The notes beneath the pieces are model-generated. The model saw nothing but the letters and a program-made list of their open reading frames with translations, did not search any database and was not told the DNA's origin. 21,012 nucleotides of DNA, from positions 1 to 21,012 of the forward strand of contig CAZJDM010000075.1 of NCBI GenBank assembly GCA_964544765.1, given 5' to 3'. Source of the stretch: CAZJDM01 sp964544765 (lineage in GTDB: Bacteria; Bdellovibrionota_B; Oligoflexia; CAYFLR01). Below are positions 1 through 8,307 of the stretch, piece after piece (positions within the stretch are counted from its first letter, which is position 1; each line of letters begins with the position of its first letter). Position numbers and translations under genes: made by a program.

Positions 1-56
1 TTTTTCAATATGTCGACACATTTATAACGATCGTCAAATATCATAGGCTTAGACAT
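1..56 (-). CDS. Clipped 5' end of a gene, possibly a Ser/Thr protein kinase
   Basis: An ATG at 56-54 on the minus strand opens a frame that runs off the left edge without a stop. It reads MSKPMIFDDRYKCVDILK. A short leader followed by D-x-R-Y-x-x-x-x-x-L is how many bacterial Hanks-type (PknB-like) kinases begin, just before the glycine-rich loop, but the loop itself lies outside the window. No convincing Shine-Dalgarno sequence precedes the ATG, and an internal ATG (codon 5) is an alternative start. Only 18 full codons are visible, so the kinase reading is a guess from a short pattern. Confidence 0.35.
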   Translation of the reverse strand, partial: MSKPMIFDDRYKCVDILK

Positions 57-196
57 AGGACTATTTATATAGTTATTAATTTATTTTTTTACATATGAAC
101 AGACTCTTTTTGTATTATACACTAAAATTTATCAAAATTAACCAATTAATGATCAGGTCTTGCTTACTGAAAAGATGGGTGTTAATTTGAGTTCCA

Positions 197-2182
197 TTAA
201 TTTATAACTAAATCATCTATTTTAGATAACAACTCATCAATTTTGAAAGGTTTAATAATATAGTCATTGAATCCAGCTTTAAGACCTCTCTCAATGTCAG
301 ACGGCATGGCATCTGCAGTAAGGGCAATTACTGGAATTGAGGAAGTTTTATGATTTTGTTTAATAGTTTCCAAGACTTCAAAACCATGTATGTCCGGCAA
401 ATTTATATCTAGAAGAATTAAAGAAGGAGAACAGTCAATGGCCTTAGTAATCCCTTCTTGGCCAGTACCGGCGGATATATACTCATATTTATTATCTTTA
501 ATTAATATTGTTTTCACCAGCTTCTGATTAGTTGGATGATCCTCTATATATAAAACCGAATGTTTTTTGGTTTCATCAATATTCAAATGATCGATATCTC
601 CTGTAGATAAGTCATCCTTTTTATCTTGTTTATCTTGTGGAGTTAAGTTTTCATTAATATTATCACTAATACTATCATTCAGAGAAACCAAAGGAAACAT
701 GACGGTAAAGGCACTACCCTTTTTAAATTCAGAATCAACACTTATGGTCCCATTCATTAATTCAACGAGTTGCTTGGTAATTGTTAATCCTATACCGGTA
801 CCCTCAATAAAAATATTATTAGCGACTCTAGAAAATGGTTTAAATATATCTTTAATTTCGTTTTTGGGGATTCCTATACCAGTATCAATTATTTTTATAC
901 CCAATTGCCGATTACGAAATTCTACTAATTCAATTTCGACTGAACCATCAGGTTTATTGTATTTTATGGCATTTGAAACAATATTTATTAATATTTGTTT
1001 GAACCTGGTATAATCGCCTCTGATAAATAATTTTTTATCATTTTTGTTATTTTGACCTTTTTGACCCTTCAATTTTATGGAAACATTTTTCTTTCTGGCA
1101 GTTGAAGCTAGCATACTAATACATTCTTCTATAATATCAACTACATGTAAATTAGACATTTCAATAGAAAGATTTCCCATCTCGACTTTAGTTAAATCTA
1201 GAATTTCATTGATCAGTTCCAACAAATGATTACCAGAATTTAATATATTCTCTATGTACTCCATGTTTTCTTGATGTTCTACACAGGCTGGAACTTTTCT
1301 ACCCAATAATTGAGCAAACCCTATAATAGCATTTAATGGAGTTCTTAATTCATGACTTATACTTGATAGAAATTTTGTTTTAGATTTATTGGCTTGTTCA
1401 GCGGCTTTTTTATTAGCTAAGGCTTCTATATATTCCTTTTCATACTTCTTTAATTCTGTACAGTCCCTAAATATACCTTCTGTACCTCCCATATTGCCAT
1501 CTTCATCATACCAGATAGTAGTATTCAATCGTCCAACAATAGGGGTCCCGTCCTTTTTGAGTAAACGTACTTCATAATCCTTTACTTTTTCATGTTTTCT
1601 AACCTCATCCAAAAATACGTCTCGATCATCAGGATTTTGCCAAAATTCTTTCGAATTAATCCCAATTACTTCTTCAGCCGTATATTGAAATATTTCTTCT
1701 ATTTGTGAAGAAATATTTATATAGCATCCATTTTTATCAGTTCTGTAATAGATATCTTGCATATTCTCAAAAATGGATCTTAAAGCTGCTTCATTATTTC
1801 TGGTATTTTCTTCTGATTTTTTAATTTCAGTAAGGTCAGTTAACACATGCGCATAATATTGAGGTTTACCTAAATCATTGTTAATTAGAAAGATGTTACC
1901 TAAAATTGGTATTTTCTTTCCTTTACTTGAAATAAGTTCTACCTCTCCTTTCCATTGTCCATGTCTTAACACATGTGGTAGAATTTCGTTTCGCTGTTTA
2001 AATTGATCTTGTTTTGAATAATATTGAAAGAAACTCTTTTGATGGGGTACTATCGATTTTTCTCCTATAATTTCACACAGTTCTGAATTAGCATAGACAA
2101 TATTGCCTTTTAAATCAATCCAACCGAAACCTTGTTTAGCATTATCAACAAATTTTTGAAAATTAGAAATATTCTTAATAAT
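197..2182 (-). CDS. Hybrid sensor histidine kinase, PAS-PAS-HisKA-HATPase-receiver, with a probable ATT start
   Basis: This is a soluble hybrid kinase that should autophosphorylate on His and pass the phosphate to its own receiver. I place the start at an ATT codon (2182-2180), six bases after AGGAG. The only conventional alternative, GTG at 1972-1970, has no Shine-Dalgarno sequence and cuts a PAS domain in half. Numbering from that GTG (add 70 for the ATT start): PAS1 begins upstream and ends near 48; PAS2 is about 62-172; HisKA has the H-box FLSSISHELRTPLN with His207; the HATPase has Asn334 (VSNA), Asp363 (DTGIGI) and the G2 box GTGIGL at 391-396; the receiver has Asp478, phospho-acceptor Asp522, Thr552 and Lys574, all expected residues. 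Lysine/asparagine-rich linkers lie near 303-314 and 447-470. No membrane segment is visible, so the stimulus is probably cytoplasmic. It has its own likely promoter and follows the CheA-like gene. Confidence 0.9.
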   Translation of the reverse strand: MIKNISNFQKFVDNAKQGFGWIDLKGNIVYANSELCEIIGEKSIVPHQKSFFQYYSKQDQFKQRNEILPHVLRHGQWKGEVELISSKGKKIPILGNIFLINNDLGKPQYYAHVLTDLTEIKKSEENTRNNEAALRSIFENMQDIYYRTDKNGCYINISSQIEEIFQYTAEEVIGINSKEFWQNPDDRDVFLDEVRKHEKVKDYEVRLLKKDGTPIVGRLNTTIWYDEDGNMGGTEGIFRDCTELKKYEKEYIEALANKKAAEQANKSKTKFLSSISHELRTPLNAIIGFAQLLGRKVPACVEHQENMEYIENILNSGNHLLELINEILDLTKVEMGNLSIEMSNLHVVDIIEECISMLASTARKKNVSIKLKGQKGQNNKNDKKLFIRGDYTRFKQILINIVSNAIKYNKPDGSVEIELVEFRNRQLGIKIIDTGIGIPKNEIKDIFKPFSRVANNIFIEGTGIGLTITKQLVELMNGTISVDSEFKKGSAFTVMFPLVSLNDSISDNINENLTPQDKQDKKDDLSTGDIDHLNIDETKKHSVLYIEDHPTNQKLVKTILIKDNKYEYISAGTGQEGITKAIDCSPSLILLDINLPDIHGFEVLETIKQNHKTSSIPVIALTADAMPSDIERGLKAGFNDYIIKPFKIDELLSKIDDLVIN

Positions 2183-2188
2183 AACAAT

Positions 2189-2194
2189 CTCCTA
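2189..2194 (-). promoter_or_regulatory. Ribosome-binding site that decides the ATT start of the hybrid kinase
   Basis: On the minus strand TAGGAG is followed by a stop-free stretch whose first codons are ATT, GTT, ATT, ATT, AAG. The TAG of this motif is itself the in-frame stop that closes the frame upstream. The third codon (ATT, 2182-2180) sits at ideal spacing. No ATG, GTG or TTG occurs in frame until GTG 1972. Confidence 0.6.
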
Positions 2195-2278
2195 ATTGTA
2201 GACAGCTTTTTTAATAACTATTTATTATTACATAGAATTATTCTTGAAAGAGGCAAACTCCTTCCAATACCTTAAACC

Positions 2279-2306
2279 ATTATATGTAATTTTTTGTTTT
2301 TTACAA
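2279..2306 (-). promoter_or_regulatory. Sigma70-like promoter for the hybrid kinase
   Basis: On the minus strand the -35 is TTGTAA (2306-2301), the spacer is 16 bp, and the -10 is a perfect TATAAT (2284-2279). It lies in the 142-bp gap before the hybrid kinase and leaves a leader of about 90 bases. It suggests the kinase can be transcribed apart from the three genes upstream. Confidence 0.45.
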
Positions 2307-2324
2307 TAGATTTTTAGATATTTT

Positions 2325-4502
2325 TCAAATAATATTCTTATTCATATGATTTTCAAAGTCTTTTGGGACGGTTATAGAAAAAGAGGTTCCCTCTTTAGGT
2401 AGGTTATATAGTTCAATTGTTCCTCCCAGCTCCTCAATTGAACTTTTTACAAAGTCCATTCCCACACCTCGTCCAGAAACGGTAGTTACTTTCTTAGCTG
2501 TGGACATACCTGATTCCATAATTAATAATGGGATTTCATCTACTTTCATACTCTCAACCTTTTCAGATGATATTACTCCTTTTTTCAAAGCAGACTTTAA
2601 AACCTCCTTAGTATCCATACCAGATCCATTATCTTTTAAAACAAACTTCCAAGTATGAAGATATTCTATAGCTGTGAGGGTTATTACACCAGTATCTTCC
2701 TTCTTTTGTTGTAAACGAATTTCTGGTGATTCAATCCCATGATCTATAGCATTTCTAACCATATGTATCAGACATTGATCAACAACTGAGAGGACCTTTT
2801 TGGGTAAAGATAAAGGCTCTGGTATCTCAGCTACAAAAACAGCCTTCTTACCAGACTCTTCAGCCAAATCAGTTACTATTTGGCTATATTTATTTTTCCT
2901 ATTACCAAACTCATGATAGGAAGGAACATTTGCCAGATGATGAAGATGAGAATAAAATTCCTGATACAGTTGCCTGGACCGAGGATAATATATATGAGGG
3001 TGATGGAACTGAAGGAAATCAACCAAAGGTTCCCAATAGCTCAGTCCATTTTTATCTACAGATTTTGATTTACTTTCTTCCCCTATAAAAGTACTAATCA
3101 ACTTATCGAACTTGGATTTATACTTATAAAAACAAGTTTCTATTTCTTTTACCCCTTCTTCCAAACTTTTTACCGTATCAACAGTAGCAAATTCTATATT
3201 CTTCTGAATTTCGGTGATTCGACTTTCAATTTCATGTATTACATCGGTAATAACTAAAAGATTAAAGGTTCTACTATTACCTTTTATTGTATGTATGACA
3301 CGATATAACTTTTGCGTTAATGACATAAGGTCCTTTAGATCAGACATTTGATCAATAACCAAAAAACTCTCCTTAATAAAGGCTTCCATCTCCTCAAAGA
3401 ACATACGCATGGCGGCAGAATCATTGTGAATCAGCTCTGTCAACATTTTGATCTCTTGTTCGTGCCTCTTTGAAGATTCCTGTAACCGAAGTTTCTCTGT
3501 AATGTCTTCAATCGAAATCATTATTTTAAAAACTAAATCATCCTTATAAATAGGATAATAGTTTAATTTAAAAAAGGTCTCTTTTTCGGGATCATCAAGA
3601 TCTAAACACTTCTTGGCAACTCGATTAATACAGTAACTACCGGACATCATCCATTGAACTTCATCCATATCAAAAGAGTTTTTCAAAGATACTTCCATCT
3701 CTTCAACTACACTTTTTTCAATATCACTATTGGTAAATAATAGTTCAATGAAACTCTGATTAGTTAAATTTTGATCTGTATGTAAAACATTATTAGTATA
3801 GGCTGAATAATTGGGCAATATCTTTAATTCACGATCGACAGTTAAAATAGCAAAAGTTAAGTTATTCAACATTTCACTTAGATCTTTTCTAGTAGCATTT
3901 AGACTGGCAGTCTTTAATTCTACTTCCTTTTCCAGTTTACGAGCATATTCTTCCTGCATTTTACGATTTTTTTCATGAGCCGCCTTTATCTGCTCAATAC
4001 TACTGATCATCTCTTCGTTTTGAATCTTTACATAATTAATCTTATCAGAAAAGCCCTTGTATACCTTCATCTTGTTAGACAGTATTTTGGGATTGATTTC
4101 ACCAATCATACAGTCAGTAACACCGAACTTATATAAGTCACTGAGATATTCTTCATCTTCATTAGCCGAAATGGCAATTATAGATATTAAAGAATTACGT
4201 TCACGAATCTCTCTTATAATTTGAAGATCTTTAATGCCCTCTATTAGCCGACATTCAAATAACAGCAGATGAATGTCATTTTGCTCCAATGTTTTGCAAC
4301 ACTGATCTATATCATACTTCTCATGAGGTACATTGGTTAATTTATATGAACCGGATATTTTTTTGTCCTGTATAAAAGAATGCTCAGAAGAAAAAACACA
4401 ATAGACCTCTTCTTTTAACTGAGTGGCAAAATCATCAGTTGAAAGAAACTCATCACCATCATCTTCCAAATCACTTAACATGTCATCGAAATCTACATTC
4501 AA
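2325..4502 (-). CDS. CheA-like histidine kinase: pseudo-receiver, PAS, HPt, HATPase; no CheW domain
   Basis: This 725-residue kinase phosphorylates a histidine in a HPt domain, as CheA does. Order: acidic N-terminus; receiver-like fold at about 32-150; coiled coil at about 155-205; PAS at about 206-338; HPt at about 355-470 with His404 in VIHTIKGNSR; linker; CheA-type HATPase at about 565-712 with Asn584 (RNAIDHG), Asp624 (DNGSGM) and SGRGVGMD (676-683). The receiver is degenerate: Glu83 replaces the phospho-acceptor Asp in LLLFECRL, and neither the acidic pair nor the KP lysine is present. There is no C-terminal CheW-like or separate P2 domain, so coupling to chemoreceptors is unlikely. The start is TTG, preceded by AAGGAAG at suitable spacing. 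It lies 49 bp after the receiver-TPR gene. A partner may be the receiver of that neighbour (inference). Confidence 0.85.
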   Translation of the reverse strand: MNVDFDDMLSDLEDDGDEFLSTDDFATQLKEEVYCVFSSEHSFIQDKKISGSYKLTNVPHEKYDIDQCCKTLEQNDIHLLLFECRLIEGIKDLQIIREIRERNSLISIIAISANEDEEYLSDLYKFGVTDCMIGEINPKILSNKMKVYKGFSDKINYVKIQNEEMISSIEQIKAAHEKNRKMQEEYARKLEKEVELKTASLNATRKDLSEMLNNLTFAILTVDRELKILPNYSAYTNNVLHTDQNLTNQSFIELLFTNSDIEKSVVEEMEVSLKNSFDMDEVQWMMSGSYCINRVAKKCLDLDDPEKETFFKLNYYPIYKDDLVFKIMISIEDITEKLRLQESSKRHEQEIKMLTELIHNDSAAMRMFFEEMEAFIKESFLVIDQMSDLKDLMSLTQKLYRVIHTIKGNSRTFNLLVITDVIHEIESRITEIQKNIEFATVDTVKSLEEGVKEIETCFYKYKSKFDKLISTFIGEESKSKSVDKNGLSYWEPLVDFLQFHHPHIYYPRSRQLYQEFYSHLHHLANVPSYHEFGNRKNKYSQIVTDLAEESGKKAVFVAEIPEPLSLPKKVLSVVDQCLIHMVRNAIDHGIESPEIRLQQKKEDTGVITLTAIEYLHTWKFVLKDNGSGMDTKEVLKSALKKGVISSEKVESMKVDEIPLLIMESGMSTAKKVTTVSGRGVGMDFVKSSIEELGGTIELYNLPKEGTSFSITVPKDFENHMNKNII

Positions 4503-4551
4503 ATTTTCTTCCTTACTTTTTTTGTTTTTGCTTATTATTGCTTATTTTCCC

Positions 4552-5907
4552 TTATGCGACAGCACTAGTATCTGAAATATCACCTTCATCACCTGGACCT
4601 CCCTCCTCAGGAGGTTTATTACCCGCCATCATTTGGGATAGATTATTCATAAATTGAACCGCCTTTTTAAAATGAGGCGCGAGTTTTAACACTCTTTGAG
4701 CATAAGACTTGGAAATTTCATAATCTCGCAAATGTGCGTAATTAAGAGCAACGTTAAATAGGATACGATAATCGGTAGGAGCTAATTCTAACGCTTGAAA
4801 GAACATTTCTAAGGATTTCTGTAGATCATTCTTCTTGCGATAAATCACCGCTATCAAGTTAAGAACTCCTACTTCTTTTTTACCTTCACTTAATAATTTA
4901 TCCATTAAACCAAAAGCTAGATCTACATCATCTTTTTTTAGATAGCATTTGGCGACAATAACATGAATAAAGGTCGGTATGGCACCTATCATATTTTTAT
5001 ATGTATCCACCATTGACAGTATCTTATCTACCGATCCATACTTAAACAATATTTGAACAAACTCATAAAGAAATAATATGTTCTTTTCATTTCCTTCTTT
5101 AATCAAGGTTTTTGGTAGGCCATCAATTAAACGTTCGTCTTTGTTACTAACCGCTATTTCAAAGTTTTCATATATAGCTGATAAATTATCTATATCGTAC
5201 TCTAATGACTTTCCTAAAAACTGTTGTTGTTTTTTAGTATCACCTTCGGCCTTATAAACATTAGCCATTCCCAGGTTAGCACGCGAGGTTTTTTTATTCT
5301 TCTTATATATCCCCTCATAAAGTTTCTTTGATAAAGTTATGTTCTTCTCTCGTAAGGCCTCCTTGGCTCCTGAATAAGCATGCTCGGTCCCATTTCGATC
5401 GTTAAACACACCCAAAGTTTTATCTATTTCCCTATCCAGCATAAAATTTTTAAACGGATAATGTAAAATAGTGGTAACACCATATTCTTTCATAGTGTCA
5501 CGCATATCTATCTGATCTTTAGCGATAGTATCCCTATCTGTGCCAAATAAAATAATGGGCATGTTTTTAAAATCAGGATGGTTCTTAAATTGCTTTACAA
5601 ATTGCCATCCTCGCATATACTGTGTATCATAGTCACATAAAATCATATCAAAGGCAGAATACTGTAGAATTTTTAGGGCCTCAACGCCTGAATTAGTGCA
5701 TATTACGTTAAAATCTCTTTCATCCGACTCGGTTTGTAGTTCATTATCAGTGTATCTAAAAGTATTTAAATTCTCATTAACAACTCTGGCAACAAATTCT
5801 TGCCTCTCTTGGGAAGCGGATATAACTAGAAACGATTTGAGATCACCAGTCGATCTCTCGCCATTATTGTCAGCAGATTGTTTTTTTTGGTCAATTATAT
5901 TATTCAT
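4552..5907 (-). CDS. Response regulator-like protein with C-terminal TPR repeats
   Basis: 451 residues. A receiver-like domain (about 24-168) keeps Asp92 in MILCDYDTQ and Thr123, but has no acidic pair after the first strand (FLVISASQ), and Tyr150 replaces the lysine before the conserved proline in ILHYPF. From about 178 to 430 the protein is helical with TPR units. The clearest are LGMANVYKAEGD (212-223), LNLIAVIYRKKNDL and the unit after it with LELAP, and FNVALNYAHLRDYE followed by LKLAP. The C-terminus is rich in Gly, Glu and Asp. TPR repeats usually bind partner proteins, so this may be an adaptor of the local phosphorelay rather than a transcription factor; no DNA-binding domain is seen. 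The ATG start follows GGAGGG closely. It lies 14 bp after the upstream gene and is surely co-transcribed with it. Confidence 0.85.
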   Translation of the reverse strand: MNNIIDQKKQSADNNGERSTGDLKSFLVISASQERQEFVARVVNENLNTFRYTDNELQTESDERDFNVICTNSGVEALKILQYSAFDMILCDYDTQYMRGWQFVKQFKNHPDFKNMPIILFGTDRDTIAKDQIDMRDTMKEYGVTTILHYPFKNFMLDREIDKTLGVFNDRNGTEHAYSGAKEALREKNITLSKKLYEGIYKKNKKTSRANLGMANVYKAEGDTKKQQQFLGKSLEYDIDNLSAIYENFEIAVSNKDERLIDGLPKTLIKEGNEKNILFLYEFVQILFKYGSVDKILSMVDTYKNMIGAIPTFIHVIVAKCYLKKDDVDLAFGLMDKLLSEGKKEVGVLNLIAVIYRKKNDLQKSLEMFFQALELAPTDYRILFNVALNYAHLRDYEISKSYAQRVLKLAPHFKKAVQFMNNLSQMMAGNKPPEEGGPGDEGDISDTSAVA

Positions 5908-5921
5908 TAACCCTCCGAAAC

Positions 5922-6428
5922 CTAACTAATCTTCTTCTTTTTCGTCCACAAAGCACCCATGTTCCTAATTTGGGAAACTAAATCCTTACGTTCAAAAGGC
6001 ATATATTGATAATTTAAACTAATTTGGGACCAGTTACTTTTTAATTGGTCTAGAGATAAAATATCCAAATGCGACTTACTATAGTCAGTCATAATTATCA
6101 AACCAATATTGCTATCTATCGCATATAAATCAGCCAATAAATTTGGGCCTCCATCTTTTAACAATTCCATATCTATAAAAACACAGCACACAAAATCACT
6201 TGCTTCAGTTCTTTGTTTTACTAATTCTAGTAACGCCTTATTTTGCTGGGCAGAAAAAACCTTAACCTTATATTCATTATTGTTCTTACCTTCATTATTG
6301 CTCTTATCTTCATTATTGAGTTTATCATCATAAACAACAGACAAATCATTTAAATACTCATCAAATTTTACCCCAACATCTGGATTACTATGGGCCAAAA
6401 CTACATTCAAAGTCTGATTTTTACTCAA
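5922..6428 (-). CDS. Small receiver-like (pseudo-receiver) protein
   Basis: 168 residues with the outline of a stand-alone receiver. The first strand, LNVVLAHSNPD, lacks the usual acidic pair. Asp86 in CCVFIDMEL sits at the phospho-acceptor position, Thr114 in IIMTD at the switch position, and Met143 replaces the conserved lysine before Pro144 in YQYMPFE. A loop at about 38-52 is a tandem asparagine/glutamate/lysine repeat. The start is TTG (6428-6426) with GGGAG upstream. The ATG seven bases earlier is out of frame and stops after three codons. It is the first gene of the phosphorelay operon. The fold call rests on motif order only. Confidence 0.7.
   Translation of the reverse strand: MSKNQTLNVVLAHSNPDVGVKFDEYLNDLSVVYDDKLNNEDKSNNEGKNNNEYKVKVFSAQQNKALLELVKQRTEASDFVCCVFIDMELLKDGGPNLLADLYAIDSNIGLIIMTDYSKSHLDILSLDQLKSNWSQISLNYQYMPFERKDLVSQIRNMGALWTKKKKIS
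6275..6328. repeat. 18-bp in-frame tandem repeat, about three units, in the pseudo-receiver gene
   Basis: Three 18-bp units, 6275-6292, 6293-6310 and 6311-6328, each begin CATTATTG. The first two differ at two positions; the third is more diverged. In protein they encode NNEGKN, NNEDKS and a decayed copy. The period is a multiple of three, so copy changes keep the frame. Confidence 0.75.
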
Positions 6429-6535
6429 AAATTCATCTCCCTCACAACGAGGTTCGACGTTTAGTGCCTACCGAATTACAGTTCTCAGTTAATTAATAAT
6501 AATAAACATTCTAAATAACTGATAACACTATTATC

Positions 6536-6564
6536 ATTTTACCATGAGCTAATTAACTAGACAA
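6536..6564 (-). promoter_or_regulatory. Sigma70-like promoter of the phosphorelay operon
   Basis: On the minus strand the -35 is TTGTCT (6564-6559), the spacer is exactly 17 bp, and the -10 is TAAAAT (6541-6536). It sits about 110 bp before the TTG start of the first gene, in the 181-bp gap that separates this operon from the exported-protein operon. Confidence 0.5.
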
Positions 6565-6609
6565 GTTACTATTATTTTTATGTTCTTACCGAAATTTATA
6601 GATATGTAT

Positions 6610-8307
6610 TTAGGATTTCTTATTTGATCTTAAACCTGAGCAACCACCACTGTTACTTTTATTATCTTCATTTGTATTATCTTTTCTTGGTTCAAGCCAT
6701 GGAATTAGCCTTTCAGGCACCCAACTTTTATCTCTAATGTTAGTAAACATTATCATTCTTAGTTGTTCATCCATGGGATGGAAAATAGTCGTTCTATTCA
6801 TCCAGTCTTGAAAAACCTGTTGAGCATTAAAAGGAACACCCATTTTATGTGCTATCTGACTTAAAATCGAAATTCTTTGTAAGGAGGTTAATCCATCAGG
6901 TTTGGGTCGGGTAGATCTATCCAGATTTTCGGTCAATCTTTTTTTAACTATAAAATAATCTCTTAGAACTCTTTGTTTTGTTTCCTGGTTCCAATCTGAA
7001 GGAAGCAAAGAACTAACAGGCACATGATAAAAATGCCTTATCATTCTAATCGGATGTGAAGGATCTTTTGGATTATTTAAAAAGGGAAATCTTTGAGCTA
7101 GACTAATGTATTCGCTTTTATATATTGACCAAAAATAATTCACTGGATTTGATCGTACTATTTCTCTCGCCTCATTAGGAGCGAAGGATTTAATAAAACC
7201 CCATAGAGAATGTTGTTTGGCAACTGTTTTTGAATCAACACGTAAATGGATTGGATCAGGCTCGGATTTGACTGAGTGAGTTTTTAGTAACATATTTTGT
7301 AGTAACATTGGCTGTCTTTCATGTCTAAACCATTTATGGCGAAACTCTAGATCTGACTCTTCCCAGGTTCCATTGCCTAAATCGGTAATTTCGCCAGCTA
7401 ATGTCACTTGACCAAAATGTAAATCTTGTTGGGTAAATCCCAATGCTTGATAAACAGCCGCTGTTTTGGCTAAGATTGAGGCAATAAAATAAAAATACTC
7501 AGTATAAGTTTTAGGAGCAATATCACCATAGATTGTTCTTAATTGTATCATAGCATCATCAACGGCTCTTTTTCTTTGAGCAGGTGTTAATTCAACTAAA
7601 TTACTTATCCTGGTTTGTACCTCAAAAGCTCTTATATAAGCTCCAGCGCGAATATGGTTTTTTCCTCTCTTGCCCATCACATTAAAATCTACTACTCCTA
7701 GACCACGTGCGACTTTGGCGCCGAAATAACCCAAAATTTCAGCAATAACCAAATCCTTAGTACCTTCCGCGATTTCAAAAAAGCCATCAAATCCCAAGTG
7801 GCTAAAGCGCAATTTATTACCTTCAGTGAATTTAGTCACCGGGCCAATTCCCTTAATTAAAATATCGCTATACATGGGATGAATTGAAGGTGGCAATAAT
7901 AATGAACGACCCGTTTCATGAGGAACAAAGGCCATTTTCCCATTACCAACATCACCAAACATGGCCACTCCCCACTTATTTAGGATTTCTAATTCAGCGG
8001 AGGAACCCATACTAGCAAAATATTCCCGAGAGGTAGGTATTTTAAAAACACCAAAATCAACGCCAAAAAATATGGGATTTACTAAAAGAATTCTAGCTCC
8101 AGATACTCTTCTAACTCTAACATAGGTATGATTATCTCCAAAGTAAGCTACTTGCGGATTAGTTGCATGTAAAATATTAAATGAATCATGAAATACATCA
8201 AATGAATGATGTAAAGAATGAGGTATATTATCAAAAAAAAATAAACTTACAACTAATCTAACACTTACCACCAATAAGATAAATCGTTTTAAATGGTTAA
8301 AAACCAT
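6610..8307 (-). CDS. Exported or membrane-anchored, divergent SelO/YdiU-like protein-kinase-fold protein
   Basis: 565 residues from the ATG at 8307, which follows AAGGTG at good spacing; a longer frame to 8352 has no better signal. Residues about 5-27 form a hydrophobic signal or anchor. The core follows E. coli SelO (a protein AMPylator with a kinase fold) motif by motif: MFGDVGNGK (SelO: QLGDGR), ILIKGIGPVTKF (SelO: HLKGAGLTPYS, with the ATP-binding Lys, here Lys152), AEILGYFGAKVARGLGV with Glu190 (SelO: SEAMHALG), GAYIRAFEVQTRIS, then GFTQQDLHFGQVTLAGEITD followed by LG. This last block has the same spacing as GFAHGVMNTDNMSILGLTMD in SelO. It holds Asp295, at the catalytic-loop position where SelO has Val, Gln300 in place of the metal-binding Asn, and Asp309 (DLG). 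The C-terminal 200 residues are unrecognised. It overlaps the upstream hydrolase gene by 11 bp. The SelO link comes from manual comparison with a remembered sequence. Confidence 0.55.
   Translation of the reverse strand: MVFNHLKRFILLVVSVRLVVSLFFFDNIPHSLHHSFDVFHDSFNILHATNPQVAYFGDNHTYVRVRRVSGARILLVNPIFFGVDFGVFKIPTSREYFASMGSSAELEILNKWGVAMFGDVGNGKMAFVPHETGRSLLLPPSIHPMYSDILIKGIGPVTKFTEGNKLRFSHLGFDGFFEIAEGTKDLVIAEILGYFGAKVARGLGVVDFNVMGKRGKNHIRAGAYIRAFEVQTRISNLVELTPAQRKRAVDDAMIQLRTIYGDIAPKTYTEYFYFIASILAKTAAVYQALGFTQQDLHFGQVTLAGEITDLGNGTWEESDLEFRHKWFRHERQPMLLQNMLLKTHSVKSEPDPIHLRVDSKTVAKQHSLWGFIKSFAPNEAREIVRSNPVNYFWSIYKSEYISLAQRFPFLNNPKDPSHPIRMIRHFYHVPVSSLLPSDWNQETKQRVLRDYFIVKKRLTENLDRSTRPKPDGLTSLQRISILSQIAHKMGVPFNAQQVFQDWMNRTTIFHPMDEQLRMIMFTNIRDKSWVPERLIPWLEPRKDNTNEDNKSNSGGCSGLRSNKKS

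Noticed and set aside
4439..4657. Plus-strand frame spanning the junction of the CheA-like and receiver-TPR genes
   Set aside because: Composition is odd (His/Pro-rich), no start signals, and it overlaps two well-supported minus-strand genes.
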